From an uncultured Bacteroidota bacterium (lineage in GTDB: Bacteria; Bacteroidota; Bacteroidia; NS11-12g; UBA955): a stretch of 12,969 nucleotides of DNA. Below the pieces are notes generated by a model, which saw only the letters and a program-made list of their open reading frames with translations, was not told the DNA's origin and ran no database searches. Shown here piece after piece: positions 1 to 6,461 of the stretch. The position numbers and the translations under genes were made by a program. The stretch covers positions 1-12,969 of the forward strand of contig CAJBKH010000328.1 in NCBI GenBank assembly GCA_903953615.1, written 5' to 3'. How positions within the stretch are numbered: the stretch's first letter is position 1; every line of letters begins with the position of its first letter.

Positions 1-164
1 CGATTAGCAATGTTTTATATACTTTAATTTTCTTTTTTAATTAAAATTCGTTTTAATCTCTATTTTTTCTAAACACCTTAACTTATCCTTTAAACGCTAC
101 ATTAACAATGCGTTTATTCTGATATTGTTCATTATTTTCAGCCTAAAATGATTTCATTTATTCG

Positions 165-172
165 TAAATTTG
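165..172 (+). promoter_or_regulatory. Bacteroidota -7 promoter box before the RSH gene
   Basis: TAAATTTG matches the Bacteroidota -7 consensus TAnnTTTG. It ends 9 nt before the ATG at 182, so transcription would start only a few bases before that codon. It overlaps a possible TTG start at 170 and nearly touches the ATG at 173, which argues for the ATG at 182. I see no clear -33 TTG element upstream. Positions 1-164 hold AT-rich sequence with no other recognisable feature. Confidence 0.55.
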
Positions 173-181
173 ATGTTATTT

Positions 182-2410
182 ATGTTGGACAACGAAATTT
201 CTCCATTGGAGCGCGAAGAGCAGGAAAGAGTAGAAATACTGAAACGTTATAAGGCACTGCTGCGTTCAATTCGTCATGAATTAACCCGAGAGCAAAAAAA
301 ATTAATTCGATCTGCATTTGATTTGGCCTTAGATGCACACAAGGACATGCGTCGGAAGACCGGAGAACCTTATATTTATCACCCTATTGCAGTAGCGAGA
401 ATTGCAGCCCAAGAAATTGGCCTTGGTACTACCTCCATTGTTTGTGCCTTGATACACGATGTCGTTGAGGATAGCAACTATACAACCGAGGATATCAACC
501 GAAGATTCGGTCCAAAAATTGCTAAAATAGTAGCAGGTCTTACCAAGATTCAGGAAGTATATGATCATACTGACAGCATGCAGGCGGAAAACTTCCGTAA
601 AATGCTACTCACACTAAGTGATGATGTGCGTGTTATCCTTGTAAAACTCTGCGACCGTTTGCACAATATGCGCACGCTCGAAAGCATGAGTCGCAAAAAT
701 CAACTCAAGATTGCAAGTGAAACCTTGTTCCTCTACGCGCCATTAGCCCATCGCTTGGGATTATATGCGATTAAATCAGAGTTAGAGGACCTATCTATTA
801 AATACACCCAAAGAGAGGCTTTTAAAGAGATTTCGGCCAATTTAAACGCTAAAAAAGCGGCCCGCGATCGTTTCATTAAGAAATTTATAGAGCCTATTAA
901 GGAAAAATTAGACGAGGCCAACTTAAAATACGAGATTAAAGGTCGCCCTAAAAGCATCTTTAGTATTCTCAAGAAGATGAATCACCAAGGGATTCCTTTC
1001 GATCAGGTGTATGATTTATTTGCGATTCGGATTATCACAGATTCAACACCAGAGAAAGAAAAATCTGATTGTTGGACAGCCTATTCAATTATTACTGATA
1101 TCTACAAACCCAATCCTGGGCGCACACGCGATTGGATTACAACACCCAAAAGTAATGGATATGAAAGTTTACACAGCACTGTCATGAGCAATGATGGCAA
1201 ATGGGTAGAAGTTCAAATACGATCGAAACGCATGGATGAAATAGCCGAAAAAGGTTATGCTGCCCATTGGAAATACAAAAACTCGAAAGACGGTATTGAA
1301 AGCGATCAAGGCACCGGTGTAGACAGTTGGCTATCTAGGATTAAAGATATTCTTGAGAACCCATCTGCCAATGCTTTGGAATTTATGGATGACTTTAAAT
1401 TGCAACTTATCCATGAAGAAATTTTTGTATTTACACCAGAAGGTGACTTAAAAAAGTTACCACAAGGTGCATCCACACTCGATTTTGCCTTCGAAATTCA
1501 TACACAAGTTGGCAGTAAATGTATAGGCGCTAAAGTGAATAACAAATTGGTGCCTATTAGTCATAAGCTAAGCAATGGCGACCAAGTTGAAATATTAACT
1601 TCAGAAAAGCAGCATCCGAAAGACGAATGGTTGCAATTTGTAGTAACGGGGAAAGCAATAGCCCGAATTAGAAATTCTTTAAGAGAGGAAAAAAGAGAAG
1701 TTGCTGATACGGGTCGTGAAATGTTAAAAAAGAGATTTCACAAGGAAAAAGTTGAATTTACTGAAGATAACATTGCGAAAGTTGTTGCGGCACTTAAAGT
1801 TCAAAGTGTTCTTGACCTTTGTTACGCAGTTGCTAAAAACCTTATACCACAGGAAAAATTAGCGATTCATGACATTGTTAACAAGAAAATAAGTACTGAG
1901 CCAAAACCTAAAAAAGAGCCTAGTGAAAAACCAATCTCAAAATCGAGTAAGGAAATAATTATTGGCGATGAAAATGATTTACCTTATAGTTTTGCAAAAT
2001 GTTGCAATCCCATACCTGGTGATGATATTTTTGGCTTTATTACAATTGGAGAAGGTGTAAAAGTTCACCGAACCAATTGCCCAAATGCGGTCTCGTTATT
2101 AAGCAATTATGGCTATAGAGTCATCAAAACCGAATGGAAAAACTCACCAGTTAAAGCTGATAAGATGTTCCTTGCTGGTATCAAACTCATTGGTATTGAT
2201 GATGTAGGTATTGTTAGCAGTCTATCTGATATTATCAGTAAAAACATGGGTGTAAACATGAAATCAATTACCATTGAAAGTCATGATGGCACATTTGAAG
2301 GTACTATTGTTTTATTTATTCAAGATACAACCCATTTGGATACCCTTATTCAGAATATCAAACTGAAACACCAAAACATGGATGTCAATAGGATAGCGAT
2401 TGCGAATTAA
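182..2410 (+). CDS. rsh: Bifunctional (p)ppGpp synthetase/hydrolase, RelA/SpoT family
   Basis: This cytoplasmic enzyme makes and degrades the stringent-response alarmone (p)ppGpp. The protein is 742 aa, the usual length for a long RSH. An N-terminal HD hydrolase domain (about 40-195) keeps H67, the HDVVED motif at 92-97 and D158 in KLCDRLHN, so hydrolase activity is expected. The synthetase domain (about 250-365) has GRPKSIFSI and PKSNGYESLHS. Its RTRD at 314-317 sits where bifunctional enzymes have RxKD and monofunctional RelA has ExDD, so the site keeps the basic, bifunctional-type charge. A TGS domain (about 412-474), a conserved-cysteine region (C607, C608, H629, C633) and a C-terminal ACT domain (about 665-740) follow. 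I chose the ATG at 182 because a promoter-like box occupies 165-172; ATG 173 and TTG 170 are alternatives. The stop overlaps that of the convergent ferredoxin gene. Confidence 0.96.
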   Translation: MLDNEISPLEREEQERVEILKRYKALLRSIRHELTREQKKLIRSAFDLALDAHKDMRRKTGEPYIYHPIAVARIAAQEIGLGTTSIVCALIHDVVEDSNYTTEDINRRFGPKIAKIVAGLTKIQEVYDHTDSMQAENFRKMLLTLSDDVRVILVKLCDRLHNMRTLESMSRKNQLKIASETLFLYAPLAHRLGLYAIKSELEDLSIKYTQREAFKEISANLNAKKAARDRFIKKFIEPIKEKLDEANLKYEIKGRPKSIFSILKKMNHQGIPFDQVYDLFAIRIITDSTPEKEKSDCWTAYSIITDIYKPNPGRTRDWITTPKSNGYESLHSTVMSNDGKWVEVQIRSKRMDEIAEKGYAAHWKYKNSKDGIESDQGTGVDSWLSRIKDILENPSANALEFMDDFKLQLIHEEIFVFTPEGDLKKLPQGASTLDFAFEIHTQVGSKCIGAKVNNKLVPISHKLSNGDQVEILTSEKQHPKDEWLQFVVTGKAIARIRNSLREEKREVADTGREMLKKRFHKEKVEFTEDNIAKVVAALKVQSVLDLCYAVAKNLIPQEKLAIHDIVNKKISTEPKPKKEPSEKPISKSSKEIIIGDENDLPYSFAKCCNPIPGDDIFGFITIGEGVKVHRTNCPNAVSLLSNYGYRVIKTEWKNSPVKADKMFLAGIKLIGIDDVGIVSSLSDIISKNMGVNMKSITIESHDGTFEGTIVLFIQDTTHLDTLIQNIKLKHQNMDVNRIAIAN

Positions 2411-2736
2411 TGCCCAATAATCACCGACTGATCTGGTATAGTCACAACTAAATCAACATCTTCTTCTAGTTTACACTGACAAGCCAAACGTGAATTATAT
2501 TTTGGATTGCGGGCACGGTCTACAAAATCTTCTTCTTTTTCACTAATTTCTGTAACACTATCTGCACCTTGTTCAATATAAATATGGCAAGTACTACAGG
2601 CACAAACAGCACCACAGTTATGGTGTAATTCAACATCGCTATCCATGGCTACATCAAGTATGATTTCGCCTTTGGATATATCGACTGTTATGGGTTGTTT
2701 ATCTTTCTCTTCGAACTTAAAAGTTATTTTGGGCAT
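2407..2736 (-). CDS. Adrenodoxin-type [2Fe-2S] ferredoxin
   Basis: This is a small soluble electron carrier of 109 aa, a normal length for the family. The cluster ligands follow the vertebrate/Isc-type spacing C-x5-C-x2-C-x35-C: C41, C47, C50 and C86. Two further cysteines, C45 and C88, lie next to the ligands. The C-terminal SRLACQC segment is characteristic of this group rather than of plant-type photosynthetic ferredoxins. Redox partners cannot be read from the sequence; Fe-S cluster assembly or a monooxygenase-type chain are possible. The ATG lies 10 nt after the stop of the upstream secreted-protein gene and has no promoter-like box of its own, so it is probably the second gene of that unit. 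Its TAA stop shares the TTAA at 2407-2410 with the stop of the convergent RSH gene. Confidence 0.93.
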   Translation of the reverse strand: MPKITFKFEEKDKQPITVDISKGEIILDVAMDSDVELHHNCGAVCACSTCHIYIEQGADSVTEISEKEEDFVDRARNPKYNSRLACQCKLEEDVDLVVTIPDQSVIIGH

Positions 2737-2746
2737 TGTTGTTTTG

Positions 2747-3676
2747 TTAATCTGTTAGGGCTATTGTAGTGACAGAGGTTGATTTACTGCCATTGATAGT
2801 TGAAATTTTTGTGAATATAATTTTAATTGGCCAGCCTTCTGCAATACTATACTCTGCTTCACATTTATGTTGCATGGCTGCAGTCGTAAAATCTGATTTT
2901 TGTGGTTTTGGAATTTGCATGGTCGCGCTTACACTGACCATTGTTTCATAAAGAATCCTTTTAAACTCCTTATCATTTGGCGTAATATTAACAGTTAGTT
3001 TACAACGGTCTGCGGCTGCATTTAAGGCTGTCATTTTAAATACTGCCAATGCTGGATAGGGCTCGCCACCAAAAGTATTTTCCAAATAATAATCATAGGT
3101 GTAAGCTTGATTTAGTTTGTATTCAAGACCATAGAAATAATGAATCAAAACCATTTCCTCGCTAATGCTTGTTCTTAATAGCGTTGGATTATTAAAAAGC
3201 GATTTCATTTTTTGAGCGATAACGCTTGTAACTTCATTGTCTGGCCAGTTTAATTTTTTAAATACATTGTTCAAGCCTTTGTTTGAGATTGCTATAATTT
3301 CATCGAGGTTGAGAATTGTATCAAAAACACCCAATTCATTGGTTCTGTACTTAATGGTTACGCCTTTAAAAAGTTCTGCATAAGCAATGGAAACAGAATC
3401 CTTAGGGTTACTAAAGATAAAATTTTTATAGGTGTAATGAATGGTGTAGTGCTTATCTGTTGAATCTTTTATTTCCCAAAGTGCATTCATTACTGAAGTT
3501 TCAACCACCGGCTTGCCCTTTACAGTTTTAGTTTCTGTTTTCGTGTAAGTCACATTTTTGTGAGCACTTTTATACCAGTAACCGACCATTGGAATAGTAT
3601 TGCCCTTTTGAATTGTATTTTGTGAAAACACAATATTGCAAGAAAGCAAAACTAAAACGGCGATAAAAAATTTCAT
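2747..3676 (-). CDS. Secreted protein of unknown function
   Basis: I do not recognise this 309-aa protein. It begins MKFFIAVLVLLSC and continues to NIVFSQ, a good Sec signal peptide probably cut after residue 19 (FSQ|N). A lipoprotein reading, LLSC at 10-13, is possible but the hydrophobic core would be short. The mature part is rich in Thr, Lys, Tyr and aromatic residues. It looks beta-rich and has no membrane segment, no repeats and no catalytic motif I can name. The reading frame stays open upstream to 3769, but that would add 31 residues ahead of the signal peptide and would bury the promoter-like box at 3686-3693. The ATG at 3676 is therefore strongly preferred. It probably heads a two-gene unit with the ferredoxin; a functional link between a periplasmic protein and a cytoplasmic ferredoxin is not evident. 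Confidence 0.85.
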   Translation of the reverse strand: MKFFIAVLVLLSCNIVFSQNTIQKGNTIPMVGYWYKSAHKNVTYTKTETKTVKGKPVVETSVMNALWEIKDSTDKHYTIHYTYKNFIFSNPKDSVSIAYAELFKGVTIKYRTNELGVFDTILNLDEIIAISNKGLNNVFKKLNWPDNEVTSVIAQKMKSLFNNPTLLRTSISEEMVLIHYFYGLEYKLNQAYTYDYYLENTFGGEPYPALAVFKMTALNAAADRCKLTVNITPNDKEFKRILYETMVSVSATMQIPKPQKSDFTTAAMQHKCEAEYSIAEGWPIKIIFTKISTINGSKSTSVTTIALTD

Positions 3677-3685
3677 TGAAGGGTG

Positions 3686-3693
3686 CAAAATTA
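3686..3693 (-). promoter_or_regulatory. Bacteroidota -7 promoter box for the secreted-protein/ferredoxin unit
   Basis: Read on the minus strand this is TAATTTTG, an exact TAnnTTTG match, followed by CACCC and then the ATG at 3676, nine bases after the box. The continuation TTTGCACC is shared with the box before the helicase gene. I could not find a -33 TTG at the right distance. Confidence 0.6.
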
Positions 3694-3776
3694 TTGCATA
3701 ATCACTAGAATACCTATTTAGAAAAACAATGAATGAATAGATTTTAAAAAAGTTAAATTTCAAGCACATTTTAATT

Positions 3777-3784
3777 TAATTTCG
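3777..3784 (+). promoter_or_regulatory. Variant -7 promoter box before menD
   Basis: TAATTTCG differs from TAnnTTTG at one position and is followed by CACCC, as in the other boxes of this window. It ends 9 nt before the TTG start of menD. With the minus-strand box at 3686-3693 it gives a divergent promoter region in the 117-bp gap 3677-3793. The rest of that gap is AT-rich with nothing else recognisable. Confidence 0.45.
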
Positions 3785-3793
3785 CACCCGCCT

Positions 3794-5470
3794 TTGAACA
3801 TCTACCAAACCAATATTAATACCATCGTAGCAACCCTATATGCAAAAGGTTTAAGGAGAGCTGTCATTTGTCCGGGTAGTAGAAATGCGCCTTTGGTAAT
3901 GGCATTCGCAAGGTTTGGTAAAATCAAATGTACCTCAGTCGCAGATGAACGTTCTGCTGCTTTCATAGCCTTAGGTATGGCCAAACAATTACAAGAACCA
4001 GTAGCAGTGGTTTGTACAAGCGGAAGTGCAGCACTTAATCTTTACCCAGCGATTTCCGAAGCTTATTACATGCAAATTCCCTTAATTGCCATTACTGCCG
4101 ATAGGCCAATTGAAATGTTAGACCGATGGGATGGTCAAACCATTCATCAAAAGGATGTTTTCGAACCTCATGTCCTAGCTTCATTGCAAACACCAGAGGC
4201 AATTGATGGAGACCAAATTGAAATAATTAGTAAACTCACAATCAATTTATACGATGTTTGTAATGGCCTCTTAAAAGGACCAGTGCATTTAAATGTGCCT
4301 TTAATGGAGCCCTTATACAGTGCAGCGAATCAGACTTTCAAATACCCTAATATCAGTATTATCAATACCCAATTGGAAGCTGACGAGGATTGGGAAATTG
4401 CAATTGATAAAGACCATTTTTTTAAGGATTATCCAAAAGTGATGGTGTTGCATGGCACTAATCAAAGTGATGTAAGTTCAATTGAATTAAAAGCGCTTTC
4501 TGAGAATCCATTTGTAGTTTCGATTAGTGATGTTGTTTCGAATAAGCACCAATTTCAATCTATTCAGAATTGGGAAGGTGTTTTACTCAATGCAAGCAAA
4601 GAAATTCAGCATGAATTGGTTCCCGATTTACTAATAACAACCGGTAAAATGGTTTTGAACAAAACCATCAAGACCCTTTTTAGAAAACATCCTCCAAAAA
4701 GGCATTGGCATATTGCTGAGAATGGTTATTGTGCAGATACTTTTTTTACAGAACCTGAAGTATTATCACTTTCTCCTAGCCAATTTTTTAAACAATTTAA
4801 CGCTTTCTTACCTGATGGGCGTTCAGCTTATCACCAATTATATACAAATTTAAGTCATCAACAAATAGAACTTGGTGATACTATAATTGACCAAAATTAC
4901 AATGAGTTTTTAATGGTGAAATTAACTTTAGATGCGCTGCCAGAGAACATTGTTTTACATTTAGCCAATAGTATGTCTATCCGCTATGTGGCATATTTAG
5001 GTAGCCACTTAAAAAACACATGGGAAGTCTATTCTAATAGAGGTGTAAGCGGCATTGATGGCTGTACAAGCACGGCTGTAGGCGCTGCAATGAGCGATTC
5101 TCGAACCCATGTTTTGATTACTGGCGATATTGCATTTTTCTACGATATTAATGCTCTATGGCAAACCCAAATGCCAAGTAACTTTAAATTAGTATTAATG
5201 AATAATTTTGGTGGTGGTATCTTCAAAAACATTGAAGGTCCTGCAGGCATACCAGAGCTAAATCCATTCATAGCGACCCCACACAGCATGGATGCCAAAT
5301 TGTTAGCTGAACATTTTAAACTAAGTTATTTCAAAGTTGTTAATCTTATGGAATTAAGTCCGGCACTGGCAGCATGGATTGCTTCAGACGAAGCTGCAAT
5401 TTTAGAAATACAAACAGATTCCAATATAAATTCAGATATCTTTAACCAATACAAACAACAAATTTTATGA
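3794..5470 (+). CDS. menD: MenD, SEPHCHC synthase (menaquinone biosynthesis)
   Basis: MenD is a thiamine-diphosphate enzyme. It joins isochorismate to the succinic-semialdehyde unit derived from 2-oxoglutarate, giving SEPHCHC, the first committed menaquinone intermediate. The 558 aa match the family length. Visible hallmarks are CPGSRNAPL near 26-34, the probable ThDP-activating glutamate E52 in ADERSA, TSGSAALNLYPA at 75-86, TADRPIE at 101-107 and a C-terminal ThDP/Mg-binding stretch beginning GDIAFFYD and ending NNFGGGIF. The start is TTG: no in-frame ATG lies between the promoter-like box and this codon, and the first residues align with the family N-terminus. The end overlaps menB by ATGA, indicating translational coupling. 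The neighbouring menF, menA, menC or menE genes are not in this window. Confidence 0.95.
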   Translation: MNIYQTNINTIVATLYAKGLRRAVICPGSRNAPLVMAFARFGKIKCTSVADERSAAFIALGMAKQLQEPVAVVCTSGSAALNLYPAISEAYYMQIPLIAITADRPIEMLDRWDGQTIHQKDVFEPHVLASLQTPEAIDGDQIEIISKLTINLYDVCNGLLKGPVHLNVPLMEPLYSAANQTFKYPNISIINTQLEADEDWEIAIDKDHFFKDYPKVMVLHGTNQSDVSSIELKALSENPFVVSISDVVSNKHQFQSIQNWEGVLLNASKEIQHELVPDLLITTGKMVLNKTIKTLFRKHPPKRHWHIAENGYCADTFFTEPEVLSLSPSQFFKQFNAFLPDGRSAYHQLYTNLSHQQIELGDTIIDQNYNEFLMVKLTLDALPENIVLHLANSMSIRYVAYLGSHLKNTWEVYSNRGVSGIDGCTSTAVGAAMSDSRTHVLITGDIAFFYDINALWQTQMPSNFKLVLMNNFGGGIFKNIEGPAGIPELNPFIATPHSMDAKLLAEHFKLSYFKVVNLMELSPALAAWIASDEAAILEIQTDSNINSDIFNQYKQQIL

Positions 5471-6288
5471 GCAAAAGAGAATGGCAAACCATCAAGAAAT
5501 ATGACGAAATACTTTTCGATTATTTTGAAGGCATTGCGCGTATCACTATTAACCGTCCCCGTTATCACAACGCTTTTACACCGAAAACAAATACGGAAAT
5601 GATAGATGCCATGGATTATGCAAAGGAGCATCCAGACATTTACACGATTGTTTTGACTGGTGCTGGTGATAAAGCTTTTTGCAGTGGTGGCGATCAAAAC
5701 ATTAAGACCATTGGTGGTTATAAAGATGAGCATGGCATTCCAAGATTAAACGTATTGGAATTACAGAAAAGAATTCGGTCATGTCCGAAGCCAGTGATTG
5801 CCATGGTCAATGGTTTTGCAATTGGTGGTGGCCATGTATTACATGTGGTTTGCGACCTTTCAATAGCCAGCGAAAATGCTGTGTTTGGGCAAACTGGTCC
5901 TAAGGTTGGTAGTTTCGATGGTGGATTTGGAAGTAGTTATTTAGCGAGAATTGTTGGTCAGAAAAAAGCAAGGGAAATTTGGTTTTTATGCCGTCAATAT
6001 TCAGCTCAGGAGGCTTATGATATGGGCTTAGTGAATAAAGTGGTGCCTTTAGAAAACCTCGAAGACGAGGTTGTAACCTGGTGTCACGAGATGATGCAGA
6101 AAAGTCCAATTGCCCTTAGAATGATTAAATATGGCTTAAATGCTGAACTAGATGGACAAGCGGGCATTCAAGAATTAGCGGGCAGTGCTACCCTTTTATA
6201 TTACTTTACAGATGAGGCACAAGAAGGTAAAAATGCATTCTTAGAAAAAAGAAAGCCTGACTTTAAAAAGTTTCCGAAGTTTCCATAA
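5467..6288 (+). CDS. menB: MenB, 1,4-dihydroxy-2-naphthoyl-CoA synthase
   Basis: MenB is a crotonase-fold enzyme that closes the second ring of the naphthoquinone, converting o-succinylbenzoyl-CoA to 1,4-dihydroxy-2-naphthoyl-CoA. The protein is 273 aa, close to the family norm. FCSGGDQ at 71-77 and NGFAIGGGH at 115-123 form the acyl-CoA binding and oxyanion-hole regions. QTGPKVGSFDGG at 142-153 and KKAREIWFLCRQY at 166-178 are MenB signatures that separate it from general enoyl-CoA hydratases. G144 in QTGP marks a type I enzyme, the class that uses bicarbonate as catalytic base; type II enzymes carry Asp there. The ATG overlaps the menD stop. In the pathway MenC and MenE act between MenD and MenB, so the two genes are not consecutive steps and the rest must be encoded elsewhere. 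Confidence 0.96.
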   Translation: MSKREWQTIKKYDEILFDYFEGIARITINRPRYHNAFTPKTNTEMIDAMDYAKEHPDIYTIVLTGAGDKAFCSGGDQNIKTIGGYKDEHGIPRLNVLELQKRIRSCPKPVIAMVNGFAIGGGHVLHVVCDLSIASENAVFGQTGPKVGSFDGGFGSSYLARIVGQKKAREIWFLCRQYSAQEAYDMGLVNKVVPLENLEDEVVTWCHEMMQKSPIALRMIKYGLNAELDGQAGIQELAGSATLLYYFTDEAQEGKNAFLEKRKPDFKKFPKFP

Positions 6289-6289
6289 G

Positions 6290-6321
6290 AAGTATGGACT
6301 TGATATATCAAGTCCATACTT
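6290..6321. repeat. Perfect 32-bp palindrome just after menB
   Basis: The half-site AAGTATGGACTTGATA is followed immediately by its exact reverse complement, with no spacer or mismatch. It starts two bases after the menB stop codon. As RNA it would form a 14-bp stem with a 4-nt loop, so it may end or protect the menDB transcript. No T-run follows on the plus strand (the next bases are ACTGACTCCC), so it is not a classical intrinsic terminator. A protein-binding dyad is the alternative. The remaining gap to 6443 shows nothing else clear. Confidence 0.85.
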
Positions 6322-6443
6322 ACTGACTCCCAAAAAGATCTTTTAATCGAAAAATTTCGCAAAATAATACAATGATTGCTCACTTTAGCGGGTTCATTTG
6401 GCAGATGAATTAAACTAATCCCCATAATCTCCACATTTTCCCG

Positions 6444-6451
6444 TACCTTTG
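6444..6451 (+). promoter_or_regulatory. Bacteroidota -7 promoter box before the DEAD-box helicase
   Basis: TACCTTTG is an exact TAnnTTTG match, followed by CACC. It ends 10 nt before the helicase ATG at 6462, so the mRNA leader would be only a few bases long. No -33 TTG is found at a suitable spacing; the nearest TTTG, at 6397-6400, is too far upstream. Confidence 0.6.
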
Positions 6452-6461
6452 CACCTTCTAT

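Noticed and set aside
1..164. A divergent gene or riboswitch upstream of the RSH gene
   Set aside because: The stretch is AT-rich with many stops on both strands, and I could see no stable conserved-looking structure.
6289..6330. Palindrome after menB as a standard intrinsic terminator
   Set aside because: No T-run follows on either strand, in contrast to the terminators at 8280-8308 and 10059-10086. I kept it as a palindrome of uncertain role.
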